A DNA stretch of 64,000 nucleotides from Burkholderia pyrrocinia (GCF_022809715.1 NZ_CP094459.1:2666001-2730000), one strand, 5' to 3'. Positions 19,677-30,142 are shown, counted from the stretch's first letter. Numbers and translations are program-made. Notes: generated by a model not told the origin, from the letters alone.

Positions 19677-20036
19677 TTACTTCTTGAACACGAGATCGGT
19701 CTCTTTCAGCGATTCGATGTAGGCCGCGATGTCCTTCATGTCGCTGACCGACAGGCTCTGCACCTGCGCCTGCATGATCGCGTTGTTGCGGCCGATCAGC
19801 GGGTTCGTCAGGCCCATCTGGTACTGGCGCATCGCCCACACGAGGTAGTCGGCATGCTGGCCGGCGAGGCGCGGATATTCGGCGTTGATCGGCTTGTTCA
19901 TCTGCGCGCCGTGGCAGGCCGCGCAGTTGTGCGATTCGACCAGTTCCTTGCCCTTCGTGGTGTCCGCTGCGTGCGCGGTACCGATCGCGAGGCCGGCCGC
20001 CAGTGCAACCGCCGCCGTCTTGAATGCGTTGTTCAT
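19677..20036 (-). CDS. Periplasmic monohaem cytochrome c (class I)
   Basis: 119 residues. A signal peptide ends AHA (residue 23), the haem site is CAACH (Cys38, Cys41, His42), and a C-terminal Met-containing helix region supplies the sixth ligand (candidates in YQMG or SDMKDIAAYI). The small size and the YPRLAGQHADYL segment are like one half of cytochrome c4 or the c553 family. It is the second gene of a leftward pair with a similar cytochrome. The likely role is soluble electron transfer to a terminal oxidase. Confidence 0.9.
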   Translation of the reverse strand: MNNAFKTAAVALAAGLAIGTAHAADTTKGKELVESHNCAACHGAQMNKPINAEYPRLAGQHADYLVWAMRQYQMGLTNPLIGRNNAIMQAQVQSLSVSDMKDIAAYIESLKETDLVFKK

Positions 20037-20076
20037 GAATGCTCCTGTCCCGCCGGAGAGATCGGCGGCGCGCGCT

Positions 20077-20436
20077 TTACTTGTAGGGATTGTCCTTCGT
20101 GTCGGCCTTCTGGGCGGCGTAGTAGGCCGCCAGATCCGCGATGTCCTGGTCCGTCAGCGAACCGGCGATCGCGTTCATCGACGGGAAATGACGATCCTTC
20201 TTGCGGTAGGCCTTCAGCGCGTTCTCGAGGTATTGCTGGTTCTGGCCGCCGAGGACAGGCACCCGGTAGACCTCCGGGTACGCCGCGCGGTAGTCCTGGA
20301 TGCCGTGGCAACCGATGCACATGGCGGCCTTGCTCGCCCCGTCCTTCGGGTTGCCGACCACACCGGCCGCCTGCGCGCTGCCCGCGAGCGCCACGAGCGC
20401 TGCGACAACGACGTGTTTGCCGACGAATTTGTTCAT
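20077..20436 (-). CDS. Periplasmic monohaem cytochrome c (class I), second of pair
   Basis: 119 residues. The signal peptide ends AQA (about residue 23) and the haem motif is CIGCH (Cys40, Cys43, His44), followed by VPVLGGQNQQYL, the same loop as in its neighbour, and a final DIADLAAYYA helix. The two genes are 40 bp apart and equal in length; they look like a split or duplicated cytochrome c4-type pair, probably co-transcribed. Confidence 0.9.
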   Translation of the reverse strand: MNKFVGKHVVVAALVALAGSAQAAGVVGNPKDGASKAAMCIGCHGIQDYRAAYPEVYRVPVLGGQNQQYLENALKAYRKKDRHFPSMNAIAGSLTDQDIADLAAYYAAQKADTKDNPYK

Positions 20437-20681
20437 AGCTCTTGTAACCTAGCTTGAGGGGAAACTGGCGCCTAAGCGGCAACGGCCCGCGCCGTTTTGC
20501 TTATCGGATCGCCACGCAGGCCAAAAAAAACGGCCAGATTGTACCGCGTCGGCGGGGAACGCGTCCACCCGGCGCCCCGGTCCGCCCCGCCACAGCCCCG
20601 CTACGATACGCGGGCGCGGCCCAACCGCACAGCCCTTCTGACTTATACTGGGTTTTTTTCCCGAGAAAGAAGAGCGCCGCC

Positions 20682-21524
<843 letters not shown>

Positions 21525-21549
21525 TCCCCCCACCCGCGAAGGCCCGGCC

Positions 21550-22725
21550 ATGCTGCTCAATTTCTTCTACGCGCTGCGCGCAGCCAAGCTGCCCGTCTCG
21601 GTGAAGGAATACCTGACGCTGCTCGAATCGCTGAAGGCCGGGCTGATCTCGCCGTCGATCGACGCGTTCTACTTCCTCGCGCGGATGACGCTCGTCAAGG
21701 ACGAGCAGTACTTCGACAAGTTCGACCAGGCGTTCGGCGCATATTTCCACGGCGTGTCCGCGCTGCCGTCCGAAGCGTTCGACATTCCGCTCGACTGGCT
21801 CGAGAAGCGCCTCGAGCGCGAGCTGTCGCCGGAGGAGAAGGCGCAGATCGAAGCGATGGGCGGGCTCGACAAGCTGATGGAGCGCCTGAAGGAACTGCTC
21901 GACGAGCAGAAGGAACGCCACGAAGGCGGCAACAAGTGGATCGGCACGGGCGGCACGTCGCCGTTCGGCCACGGCGGCTACAACCCGGAAGGCGTGCGCA
22001 TCGGCGGCCCGTCGAACGGCAACCGCACCGCGGTGAAGGTGTGGGAAGCGCGCGCATACCGCGATTACGACGATTCCGTCGAGATCGGCACGCGCAACAT
22101 CAAGGTCGCACTGCGGCGGCTGCGCCGCTTCGCGCGCGAAGGCGCGGCCGAGGAGCTCGACCTGCCCGGCACGATCCGCAGCACGGCCGCGAACGCGGGC
22201 TGGCTCGACCTGCGGATGGTGCCCGAGCGCCACAACAACGTGAAGGTGCTGATGCTGCTCGACGTCGGCGGCTCGATGGACGACCACATCAAGCGCACCG
22301 AAGAGCTGTTCTCGGCCGCGAAGGCCGAATTCAAGCACCTGGAATTCTTCTACTTCCACAACTGCGTGTACGACCACCTGTGGAAGAACAACCGCCGCCG
22401 CCACTCGGAGCGCACCGCGACGTGGGACGTGCTGCACAAGTTCACGCCCGACTACAAGCTGATCTTCGTCGGCGACGCGACGATGAGCCCGTACGAAGTG
22501 CTGCAGCCCGGCGGCTCGGTCGAATACAACAACCCGGAAGCCGGCGCCGTATGGCTGCGCCGCCTCGCCGACCAGTTCCCCCATCATGCATGGCTGAACC
22601 CCGAGCCCGAGCGGCTATGGGAATACCGGCAGTCGGTCGCGGTCATCCGCGACCTGCTCGGCCATCGCATGTATCCGCTCACGCTCGCGGGCCTCGAAAC
22701 CGCGATGCGCGCACTCAGCAAGTAA
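21550..22725 (+). CDS. VWA-domain protein, CoxE-like partner of MoxR
   Basis: 391 residues. The N-terminal half is helical with a Glu/Lys-rich segment (about 90-125). The C-terminal half is a von Willebrand A-like domain with the MIDAS loop written DVGGSMD rather than the canonical DxSxS, then FKHLEFFYFHNCVY and a late GDATMSP loop. The Gly in the MIDAS loop seems usual for this subfamily and may weaken metal binding. It acts as substrate adaptor for the MoxR ATPase encoded just upstream. Confidence 0.88.
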   Translation: MLLNFFYALRAAKLPVSVKEYLTLLESLKAGLISPSIDAFYFLARMTLVKDEQYFDKFDQAFGAYFHGVSALPSEAFDIPLDWLEKRLERELSPEEKAQIEAMGGLDKLMERLKELLDEQKERHEGGNKWIGTGGTSPFGHGGYNPEGVRIGGPSNGNRTAVKVWEARAYRDYDDSVEIGTRNIKVALRRLRRFAREGAAEELDLPGTIRSTAANAGWLDLRMVPERHNNVKVLMLLDVGGSMDDHIKRTEELFSAAKAEFKHLEFFYFHNCVYDHLWKNNRRRHSERTATWDVLHKFTPDYKLIFVGDATMSPYEVLQPGGSVEYNNPEAGAVWLRRLADQFPHHAWLNPEPERLWEYRQSVAVIRDLLGHRMYPLTLAGLETAMRALSK

Positions 22726-22782
22726 CGAATCCAACCAGCAGACACGAAGGCCGCGTCCACGCGGCCTCCTCCCGGAGATAGC

Positions 22783-23994
22783 ATGAACCCCTTGCCCACC
22801 GCGAGCGCAGGCCGCGCCGGCGGCCGCCGCTTTTTCGCCGACACGTCCGTCTCGGCGCTCGTCGCCGGCTTCGTCGCGATGATGACGGGCTACACGAGCT
22901 CGCTCGTACTGATGTTCCAGGCCGGCCGCGCCGCGCACCTCACCGATGCGCAGATCTCGTCGTGGATCTGGGCGCTGTCGATCGGCATGGCGCTGACGAC
23001 GATCGGCCTGTCGCTGCGCTTTCGCGCGCCCGTCGTCGTCGCGTGGTCGACGCCCGGCGCCGCGCTCCTGATCGCGTCGCTGCCCGGCGTGCCCTACGCC
23101 GAGGCGATCGGCGCATTCGTCGTGTGTGCGCTGCTGCTGACGGCCATCGGCGTGAGCGGCCTGTTCGACACGCTGATGCGCAAGATTCCGGCCGGCATCG
23201 CCGCCGCGCTGCTCGCGGGCATCCTGTTCGAGATCGGCATCGAGATCTTCCGCGCCGCGCAGTTCCAGACCGCGCTCGTGCTCGCGATGTTCTTCACGTA
23301 CCTGATCGTCAAGCGGCTTGCGCCGCGCTATGCGATCGTGACGACGCTGATCGTCGGCACGGCGGTGGCCGGCGGCCTCGGCCTGCTCGACTTCAGCCGC
23401 TTCCACATCGCGCTCGCGCAGCCCGTGTTCACGATGCCGGCGTTTTCGATCGCGTCGATCGTCAGCATCGGCATTCCGCTGTTCGTCGTCGCGATGGCGT
23501 CGCAGAACGTGCCGGGCATCGCGGTGCTGCGCGCGGACGGCTATCAGACGCCGTCGTCGCCGCTGATCGCGACGACTGGCCTCGCATCGCTGCTGCTCGC
23601 GCCGTTCGGCTCGCACGGCGTGAACCTCGCGGCGATCACCGCCGCGATCTGCACGGGCCCCGAAGCGCATGAGGATCGCGCGAAGCGTTACACGGCCGCC
23701 GTGTGGTGCGGCACGTTCTACCTGGTCGCCGGGATCTTCGGCGCGACGATCGCCGCGCTGTTCTCGGCGCTGCCGAAGGCGCTCGTCGTGTCGGTCGCCG
23801 CGCTCGCGCTGTTCGGCTCGATCATGAGCGGGCTCGCGAACGCGATGCAGGACGTGAAGCAGCGCGAAGCAGCGCTCGTCACGTTCATGGTCACCGCGTC
23901 GGGCCTCACGCTGCTGTCGATCGGCTCGGCGTTCTGGGGGCTCGTCGCGGGGATCGTCACGCAGGTGATCCTGAACGCGCGGCGCCCGGCGTGA
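22783..23994 (+). CDS. benE: Benzoate/H+ symporter family protein
   Basis: 403 residues with about eleven or twelve hydrophobic spans. The BenE signature is clear: MMTGYTSSLVLMFQA near the start, VAWSTPGAALL, a MASQNVPGIAVLRADGY block and APFGSHGVNLAAITAAICTG. The family is linked to benzoate or related aromatic acid uptake. No aromatic catabolic genes are next to it, so the substrate is uncertain. GGAG lies upstream of the ATG at good spacing. Confidence 0.9.
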   Translation: MNPLPTASAGRAGGRRFFADTSVSALVAGFVAMMTGYTSSLVLMFQAGRAAHLTDAQISSWIWALSIGMALTTIGLSLRFRAPVVVAWSTPGAALLIASLPGVPYAEAIGAFVVCALLLTAIGVSGLFDTLMRKIPAGIAAALLAGILFEIGIEIFRAAQFQTALVLAMFFTYLIVKRLAPRYAIVTTLIVGTAVAGGLGLLDFSRFHIALAQPVFTMPAFSIASIVSIGIPLFVVAMASQNVPGIAVLRADGYQTPSSPLIATTGLASLLLAPFGSHGVNLAAITAAICTGPEAHEDRAKRYTAAVWCGTFYLVAGIFGATIAALFSALPKALVVSVAALALFGSIMSGLANAMQDVKQREAALVTFMVTASGLTLLSIGSAFWGLVAGIVTQVILNARRPA

Positions 23995-24174
23995 CGCGGC
24001 TCGCCGACCGCTGCCGCGGTTGCCGTGCCCGCCCCGGGGCATCCCAAAACGTGCCCGACACGAATCGGGCCTAAAATGATGGGTCGAAAGCGGCGCCCGG
24101 CGCCGCTTCGCTTCGCCGCCGCGCTCGCGCGGCCCGTGAGAACCCGGCGCCCCGCGCCCTTCTTCCGAATCGCC

Positions 24175-25128
24175 ATGACTACCGCACTCGACCAGCTGAA
24201 GCAGTACACGACCGTCGTCGCCGACACGGGCGACTTCCAGCAGCTTGCGCAATACAAGCCGCAGGACGCGACCACGAACCCGTCGCTGATCCTGAAGGCC
24301 GTCCAGAAGGATGCGTACAAGCCGATCCTCGAGAAAACCGTCCGCGATCACCGCAACGAAAGCACCGCCTTCATCATCGACCGCCTGCTGATCGCGTTCG
24401 GCACCGAGATCCTGAAGCTGATCCCGGGCCGCGTGTCGACCGAGGTCGACGCGCGCCTGTCGTTCGACGCAAAGCGCTCGATCGACAAGGGCCGCGAGCT
24501 CATCAAGCTGTACGAAGCAGCCGGCATCGGCCGCGAGCGCATCCTGATCAAGCTCGCGTCGACGTGGGAAGGCATCCGCGCGGCCGAGGTGCTGCAGAAG
24601 GAAGGGATCAAGTGCAACATGACCCTGCTTTTCTCGCTCGTGCAGGCCGCCGCGTGCGCGGAAGCCGGCGCGCAACTGATCTCGCCGTTCGTCGGCCGCA
24701 TCTACGACTGGTACAAGAAGCAGGCCGGCGCGGAATGGGATGAAGCGAAGGACGGCGGTGCGAACGATCCGGGCGTGCAGTCGGTGCGCCGCATCTACAC
24801 GTACTACAAGACGTTCGGCTACAACACCGAAGTGATGGGCGCGAGCTTCCGCACGACCAGCCAGATCATCGAACTCGCCGGCTGCGACCTGCTGACGATC
24901 AGTCCCGATTTGCTGCAGAAGCTGCAGGACAGCAACGAGACGGTTTCGCGCAAGCTGTCGCCGGAAGCGCTGCAGGACAAGCCGGCCGAACGCGTGGCGA
25001 TCGACGAGGCATCGTTCCGCTTCCAGCTGAACGACGAAGCGATGGCAACCGAAAAGCTCGCCGAAGGCATCCGCGTGTTCGCCGCCGATGCGGTGAAGCT
25101 CGAGAAGCTGATCGACGCGCTGCGCTGA
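24175..25128 (+). CDS. tal: Transaldolase
   Basis: 317 residues, the TalB length. It links the pentose-phosphate pathway and glycolysis by moving a dihydroxyacetone unit between sugar phosphates through a Schiff base. The catalytic lysine is Lys126 in [13 protein letters not shown], with the flanking CNMTLLFSL strand and the N-terminal DATTNPSL motif. The first ATG giving the standard N-terminus ([17 protein letters not shown]) is at 24175. A strong hairpin terminator follows. Confidence 0.97.
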   Translation: MTTALDQLKQYTTVVADTGDFQQLAQYKPQDATTNPSLILKAVQKDAYKPILEKTVRDHRNESTAFIIDRLLIAFGTEILKLIPGRVSTEVDARLSFDAKRSIDKGRELIKLYEAAGIGRERILIKLASTWEGIRAAEVLQKEGIKCNMTLLFSLVQAAACAEAGAQLISPFVGRIYDWYKKQAGAEWDEAKDGGANDPGVQSVRRIYTYYKTFGYNTEVMGASFRTTSQIIELAGCDLLTISPDLLQKLQDSNETVSRKLSPEALQDKPAERVAIDEASFRFQLNDEAMATEKLAEGIRVFAADAVKLEKLIDALR

Positions 25129-25145
25129 GCCGCGACAGGCGTCAG

Positions 25146-25173
25146 CGGCTGTCAGCAATACTGACAACAGCCG
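25146..25173. promoter_or_regulatory. Nested dyad behind tal
   Basis: TGTCAG-N5-CTGACA lies inside a wider GGCTGT...ACAGCC inverted repeat. It has no T run and sits before the real terminator at 25190, so it could be an operator for the downstream VOC gene or an RNA end structure. Confidence 0.25.
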
Positions 25174-25189
25174 TCAGCACACGCGCCGC

Positions 25190-25229
25190 AAACGGCCGCG
25201 AACGTGATGTTCGCGGCCGTTTTATTTTT
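25190..25229 (+). terminator. Terminator of tal
   Basis: 14-bp perfect stem (25190-25203 / 25209-25222) with a 5-nt loop, followed by TTTTATTTTT. Confidence 0.88.
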
Positions 25230-25368
25230 CATCCCATCGTCAAGCACGCGCACTACAATCCCCGTCACGGGTGCGCCGGCCGCCTCTCGACGTGCCCTTT
25301 CCCAGTCGATCTTGCACGACGCCGAACCCGCACCGACGCGCGGGCCCGGCCCATTACAGGAGACAACG

Positions 25369-25821
25369 ATGCAAGTCCAACCGTATCTGACGTTCTACGG
25401 CCGCGCAGACGAAGCCCTTCGATTCTACGAAAAGGCGCTCGGCGCGAAGACGATGTTCAAGATGCACTTCAAGGATGCGCCGCCGAATCCCGAACACGCG
25501 ATCACGCCCGAGATGGCCGACAAGGTGATGCATGCGAGCTTCACGATCGGCGACTCGATGATCATGTGCTCGGACGGCGACTGCAGCCAGCCGGCCGGCA
25601 CGCACGCCGGCTATTCGCTGTCGCTGAACCCGGCGACGGTCGAGGAAGGCAAGAAACTGTTCGATGCGCTCGCCGACGGCGGCGAAGTGACGATGCCGTT
25701 CGGCAAGACGTTCTGGGCGCTCGGCTTCGGGATGGCGAAGGACCGTTTCGGCGTGCACTGGATGGTCAACGTCGAGGATCTGTCGCAGCGCGAGGAACTC
25801 ACGAAACGCGCGCAGGGCTGA
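25369..25821 (+). CDS. PhnB-like VOC-superfamily protein
   Basis: 150 residues. It has the glyoxalase/bleomycin-resistance fold of the PhnB/YjdN type: VQPYLTFYGRADEALRFYEKALGA at the N-terminus, a central HASFTIGDSMIMCSDG strand and the C-terminal FWALGFGMAKDRFGVHWMVN. An ideal AGGAG ribosome site (25359-25363) fixes the ATG at 25369. Members are mostly of unknown function; some are metal-dependent enzymes, others binding proteins. Confidence 0.87.
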   Translation: MQVQPYLTFYGRADEALRFYEKALGAKTMFKMHFKDAPPNPEHAITPEMADKVMHASFTIGDSMIMCSDGDCSQPAGTHAGYSLSLNPATVEEGKKLFDALADGGEVTMPFGKTFWALGFGMAKDRFGVHWMVNVEDLSQREELTKRAQG

Positions 25822-25824
25822 CGT

Positions 25825-25861
25825 AAAAAAACGCCCGCCACCTCACGGTGGCGGGCGTTTT
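25825..25861. terminator. Bidirectional terminator between the VOC gene and the symporter gene
   Basis: 12-bp perfect stem (25831-25842 / 25847-25858) with a 4-nt loop, an A run before it and a T run after it. Confidence 0.88.
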
Positions 25862-25885
25862 CGTTGTTGCGTCAAGTCGCCCGCG

Positions 25886-27436
25886 TCAGCCTTCGACGAC
25901 GTCGAGATAATCCTCCGGCCGCGTGCGATCCTCCGCATGCGCCATGCCCATCACGCGCACCAGCACGCTCACCACGATCGACACCACGAGGTTCACGATC
26001 AGCGACCACACGGCCGCGTAGCCGGGAATCGCGACGCCGAACAGGTGGATCGTGAAGATCGAGCTCGCGAGCTTCAGCGACACCGCCATCCACGTGCCGC
26101 ACACGATGCCGGCCGCCCAGCCGATCAGCAGGCCGCGATGGTCGAGCAACCGCGTGTACAGGCCGAGCACGATCGCGGGCAGCGTCTGGATGATCCAGAT
26201 CCCGCCGAGCAGCTGCAACTGGATCGCGTAGGTCAGCGGCAGCCCGAGGATGAACGCGACCGCACCGACCTTCACGATCAGCGAAGTGAGCTTCGCGACG
26301 TGCGTCTCCTGGTCGTGCGTCATGTTGCGGTTGATGAACTCGCGGTGGATGTTGCGCGTGTACAGGTTCGCGGCCGCGATCGACATGATCGCCGCCGGCA
26401 CCAGCGCGCCGATGCCGATCGCCGCGAACGCGACGCCGACGAACCACGACGGGAAATACTCGAGGAACAGCGCGGGCACCGCGAAGTTCGGGCCGAACGC
26501 CTTGAAGTACGGCGCGTACTGCGGCATGTCCTTCACGCCCGCCGCAAGCGCCATGTAGCCGAGCAGCGCGAGCAGGCCGAGCACGAACGAGTAAGCGGGC
26601 AGCATCGCCATGTTGCGGCGGATCGAGTTGCCCGACGACGACGACAGGATCGCCGTGACCGAGTGCGGATACAGGAACAGCGCGAGCGCCGAGCCGATCG
26701 CGAGCGTTACGTACGCGCTGTAGCCGTTCATGCTCATCGCGTCCGGCGCCTTCAGCAGCAGCTTCGCGGGCGGCACATGAGCGAAGATCTGTCCGAAGCC
26801 GCCGAGCTTCGCGGGAATCACGATGACCGCTGCGGCGATCGTCACGTAGATCAGGACGTCCTTCACGATCGCGATCATCGCGGGCGCGCGCAGCCCCGAC
26901 GTGTACGTGTACGCGGCGAGGATCGCGAACGCGATGATCAGCGGCAGGTCGCCGACGAAGCCGGTCGTGTCGAAACCGAGCGCACCGATCACCACTTCGA
27001 TGCCGACGAGCTGCAGCGCGATGTACGGCATCGTCGCGAGGATGCCCGTCACCGCGATCGCGAGTGCGAGCATCCGGCTGCCGTAGCGCGCATTGACGAA
27101 GTCGGCGGCCGTCACGTAGCCGTGCCGCTTCGCGATGCTCCACAGCTTCGGAAACACGACGAACGCGAACGGATAGATCAGGATCGTGTACGGCAGTGCG
27201 AAGAAACCCATCGCGCCGGCGCCGAACACGAGCGCAGGCACCGCGACGAACGTATATGCGGTGTAGAGATCGCCGCCGAGCAGGAACCACGTGACGATCG
27301 TGCCGAAGCGGCGTCCGCCGAGGCCCCATTCGTCGAGATGGGCGAGATCGCCGCGCCGCCAGTTCGCGGCCAGGAAACCGATGATCGTGACGCCGATGAA
27401 CAGCAGGACGAAGACGAAGGTTGCGCCGAGATTCAT
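25886..27436 (-). CDS. Sodium:solute symporter (SSS family, MctP-like)
   Basis: 516 residues with about thirteen transmembrane segments of the LeuT-fold SSS family. Typical features are an N-terminal GGRRFGTIVTWFLLGGDLYTAYTF segment, YGSRMLAL, a helix with LYPHSVTAILSSSSGNSIRRN and GIGALVPAAIMSIAAANLYTRNI. Together with the upstream DUF3311 protein it matches the monocarboxylate permease MctP arrangement (lactate, pyruvate or related acids). GGGAGGT before the ATG at 27436 and the 4-bp ATGA overlap with the DUF3311 stop fix the start; a longer frame with 11 more codons was rejected. The substrate is inferred from the arrangement. Confidence 0.9.
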   Translation of the reverse strand: MNLGATFVFVLLFIGVTIIGFLAANWRRGDLAHLDEWGLGGRRFGTIVTWFLLGGDLYTAYTFVAVPALVFGAGAMGFFALPYTILIYPFAFVVFPKLWSIAKRHGYVTAADFVNARYGSRMLALAIAVTGILATMPYIALQLVGIEVVIGALGFDTTGFVGDLPLIIAFAILAAYTYTSGLRAPAMIAIVKDVLIYVTIAAAVIVIPAKLGGFGQIFAHVPPAKLLLKAPDAMSMNGYSAYVTLAIGSALALFLYPHSVTAILSSSSGNSIRRNMAMLPAYSFVLGLLALLGYMALAAGVKDMPQYAPYFKAFGPNFAVPALFLEYFPSWFVGVAFAAIGIGALVPAAIMSIAAANLYTRNIHREFINRNMTHDQETHVAKLTSLIVKVGAVAFILGLPLTYAIQLQLLGGIWIIQTLPAIVLGLYTRLLDHRGLLIGWAAGIVCGTWMAVSLKLASSIFTIHLFGVAIPGYAAVWSLIVNLVVSIVVSVLVRVMGMAHAEDRTRPEDYLDVVEG

Positions 27437-27675
27437 CGCGCACCTCCCTGCGGGCCGCTCGCCTTCCACGCGTTCTTGGTCTTGAAGTACACGAACGCGG
27501 TGATCACCGCGCTAATGAAGACCCACAGCAGCTGGTACCAGTAGAAGAACGGAAAGCCGAGCCATTGCGGATCGACCTTGTTGTACGACGGCACCCAGAC
27601 CATCGCGATCAGCGGCAGTACCAGCAGCCAGAGCCAGCGCTTGGCGGCCCGGTTGGCGTCGGCATCGTGAGCCAT
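27433..27675 (-). CDS. DUF3311 small membrane protein, symporter partner
   Basis: 80 residues with two transmembrane helices (about 14-30 and 41-64), the second carrying FPFFYWYQLLWVF. DUF3311 proteins are regularly encoded directly before SSS symporters and probably act as small subunits. Its stop overlaps the symporter start by 4 bp, implying translational coupling. Confidence 0.88.
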   Translation of the reverse strand: MAHDADANRAAKRWLWLLVLPLIAMVWVPSYNKVDPQWLGFPFFYWYQLLWVFISAVITAFVYFKTKNAWKASGPQGGAR

Positions 27676-27844
27676 GACGTCTCCTCATCTTTCCCGGTTA
27701 TCGATCTTGTTGAGCGGGTACGGCGGCGAGAGGAGCGGCAAAACGGGTAGGCTGCGGCTCCGCTGGCTTCGCGCCAGTATAGGAGCCGCGAGCACGCGGT
27801 CAAGCGGGGGCGAACCCGAGGTGATCCGCCCCTTGTCGTGCGGT

Positions 27845-27867
27845 TGCACCGGCATGCCGCCGGTGCA
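27845..27867 (-). terminator. Hairpin behind the spermidine-synthase-like gene
   Basis: 9-bp perfect inverted repeat (27845-27853 / 27859-27867), 8 bp beyond the stop codon; there is no T run in the direction of transcription. Confidence 0.4.
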
Positions 27868-27874
27868 TGAAGCG

Positions 27875-28792
27875 TCAGATCGCGAACGAGGTATCGCGTG
27901 CGCCGATCGTTTCTTTCAAAGCTTTCACCCACTTGCGCGCGGGCAGCTTCAGCGTGTCCTCGATCAGCTTCGCGCGTGCGTCGAGCTGCGCGAACGGCAC
28001 GTCGAGCGCGGGGCCCGAGAACGCGATCGCGATCCGGTTGCCGTCGTGCACTTCGGGCAGCGCGATCACGCGATGATCGAACGCCGCGTTCAGATGCTTC
28101 ATGTTGCGCACGAAGCTCGGATGATCGCCGAACAGGTTGATCGTCGCGATGCCCGCGTCGGCGAGGCAGCCGCGCACCGCGCGGTAGAACGCGACGCTGT
28201 CGAGCACCGGGCCGCGCGCGGTCGCGTCGTACAGGTCGATCTGGATCGCGCCCGTCGTGCCGCGGTTGGCCGGATCGTTGACGAAATCCCAGGCGTCGGC
28301 TTCGTGCACGGCGAGGCGCGCGTCGTCGGGCGGCATCGCGAACATCGTGCGCGCGGCGACGATCACGGCCGGGTTCAGCTCGACGGCCTCGACCTTCGCG
28401 TGCGGCAGGAAGCGGTGCGAGAACTTGGTCAGCGCGCCGGTGCCGAGCCCGAGCTGGACGATCCGCTCGGGCGTTTCGAGGAACAGCAGCCACGCCATCA
28501 TCTGCTGCGCGTATTCGAGTTCGATATGCAGCGGCTTCGAAATCCGCATCGCACCCTGCACCCATTCGGTGCCGAAGTGCAGGAAGCGCACGCCGCCCTC
28601 TTCGGAGAACGTGACGGGCGCGAAGCGCGGCTTGCGCGGCGCTTCGAGCACGGGCACGTCGTCGTGTTCGTCGATTTCCGGGCGGCGCTTCACACGCGGC
28701 GGCTGGAGTTTTTCGGAGCCGTTGTAGGAGGACGGCTTGCCTTGCTTGAACGCACGCGCCTCGGCGGACGCACGCTTGATCAGTCGGGTCAT
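27875..28792 (-). CDS. Spermidine-synthase-like methyltransferase-fold protein
   Basis: 305 residues. The Rossmann core contains QLGLGTGALTKFSHRF (nucleotide loop, about residue 115), VEAVELNPAVI (the acidic residue that would bind the aminopropyl donor) and a later IQIDLYDATARGP block corresponding to the polyamine-synthase gate. The gate reads DLYDA instead of the usual D-S/T-x-D, so true aminopropyl transfer is uncertain. The basic N-terminal 50 residues (TRLIKRASAEARAFKQGK) are outside the fold. The ATG at 28792 was chosen; the frame is open for 49 codons upstream without similarity. No speD is adjacent. Confidence 0.78.
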   Translation of the reverse strand: MTRLIKRASAEARAFKQGKPSSYNGSEKLQPPRVKRRPEIDEHDDVPVLEAPRKPRFAPVTFSEEGGVRFLHFGTEWVQGAMRISKPLHIELEYAQQMMAWLLFLETPERIVQLGLGTGALTKFSHRFLPHAKVEAVELNPAVIVAARTMFAMPPDDARLAVHEADAWDFVNDPANRGTTGAIQIDLYDATARGPVLDSVAFYRAVRGCLADAGIATINLFGDHPSFVRNMKHLNAAFDHRVIALPEVHDGNRIAIAFSGPALDVPFAQLDARAKLIEDTLKLPARKWVKALKETIGARDTSFAI

Positions 28793-29149
28793 GATTGAAT
28801 CTCGTTGGGTGACGCTGGATGAGCGGACGAGAGGATAGCATTGGTGCGGGGTGGCGCCTGTTGGAGGCAGATTCACCGCTACGCTCCGTTGATCGGTATG
28901 CGTGCACCCATGGTCGGCGTGAACGATAATGCATCGCATCGGCGTTAGAGGAAGTTGCCTGATGGAGACCGCCGCCTTTCCGCCCGTCCACGTCGAGCCG
29001 CAACTGCTCGCTGCGATGCGTGATCGCCAGCGGCAAGCTCGCTGGCGGAACGGTCCGCGTCACGACCGTCGAACGACGACGGACCACATGGCCTCGCACG
29101 ACAGGAAGCGTTGCTGGAATGGCTCATACTGGAAAACCTGGAGGTTTCA
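28793..29149. other. Gene-poor stretch with possible small-gene remnant
   Basis: 357 bases, lower in GC than the neighbours. An ATG at 28963 opens a frame beginning METAAFPPVHVEPQLLAAM that then loses sense, and another frame near 29090-29148 reads RQEALLEWLILENLE before stopping making sense at the next ribosome site. This could be a frameshifted small antitoxin-like gene; similarity is too short to name it. Confidence 0.3.
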
Positions 29150-29953
29150 ATGGCCGATCACGACAGACAACATCCACTACGCCCGTTCCTGAAAAATTGG
29201 GTTTGGGAGCACGGCCGAATCGGGACTCGCTATCTGGACTGCGTCGATGGCGAAATCAAGTTCGATGAAGGCAAGAAATCGCATTTCGCTGCCGAGAAAA
29301 CTATTTACGTGCCGCTGGGCAAGAACGCTGACGACGATGCATCTGCGGATGGTCCTGCGATCCACGAGTCGGGACTCGCCCGCTTCTTGCGGGCTGCGCA
29401 GCTGGGCACGCCGGAGGAAGCCGGTTCCGTGGCGGAGGTTCAGCGCGCAGTGCAGGACTGCGTGGAGATCGGCCTGTTCAGCGCGTATCAATCGGAGGCT
29501 CGACAGGCATTTGCCCGCTACGCGCAGGAACCCATGTTCGAGGACGAGATCCGCGCGGCGGTTGTCGACGATATCCGGCGAATTTACGTCGGCATGAGAG
29601 AGCAGCTGGCGCTGTACGATTTCACTGTGCTCTACGGCTTGCCCACGCCGCTGCTGATCAGCGATACACCCTTCATCGACTGGCGCGTGATCGCCAGTCC
29701 GGCACTTCCGTTCGTGTCGCTTCCGCTGGGACCTTACTGCCTGCTGGTAGGCGCGCCGTCGGGCAGGAGTAGCCGAGTCGGCCCGGTGGTCTGGAAGGCC
29801 GCTGCCGCGATGGGTCCATTGAAGGACCACAACCGTCGGATCGAGGAGCACGCACGTCTGTGGCTGGTGGCGACCACCGATGACCAACTCGTCGCTGCAC
29901 AAAGTCGCATTGCCGCGGCCATGGGCGCCAGGCAAGGCGATGCGAAGCCCTGA
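29150..29953 (+). CDS. Hypothetical protein, faintly DUF4238-like
   Basis: 267 residues, soluble. The ATG at 29150 has GGAGG four to five bases before it (29140-29144), which decides the start over a TTG 39 bp upstream. The N-terminus is polar (HDRQHPLRPFLKNWVWEHG). A later block LLISDTPFIDWRV, then LPFVSLPLGPYCLLV, recalls the SDNP and LPLSP segments of DUF4238 proteins, a family of unknown function often found in accessory DNA. GC of a sampled 60-base line is 52%, well below the flanking core genes, so horizontal acquisition is likely. No function can be given. Confidence 0.6.
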   Translation: MADHDRQHPLRPFLKNWVWEHGRIGTRYLDCVDGEIKFDEGKKSHFAAEKTIYVPLGKNADDDASADGPAIHESGLARFLRAAQLGTPEEAGSVAEVQRAVQDCVEIGLFSAYQSEARQAFARYAQEPMFEDEIRAAVVDDIRRIYVGMREQLALYDFTVLYGLPTPLLISDTPFIDWRVIASPALPFVSLPLGPYCLLVGAPSGRSSRVGPVVWKAAAAMGPLKDHNRRIEEHARLWLVATTDDQLVAAQSRIAAAMGARQGDAKP

Positions 29954-30142
29954 CCCGTGGAGTCGAGTCGCGGCGCGGCAGCATCAGGTTCGGTTTGTCC
30001 GTTGCCGCGCCTTTCGATTTCGCAACCGGCCGTTCGGCGCAGAGAAGTCGAACGGCACTGAAGGTTCGCGAGGCACGATCGCGTACTGCTGCATCGCGAC
30101 GCGCCTCTCCCGGCATCCCTAGTATGTCGATCGGGAGGATCG

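Noticed and set aside
22615..25167. 850-codon open frame opposite benE and tal
   Set aside because: Same reason; both sense genes are firmly identified.
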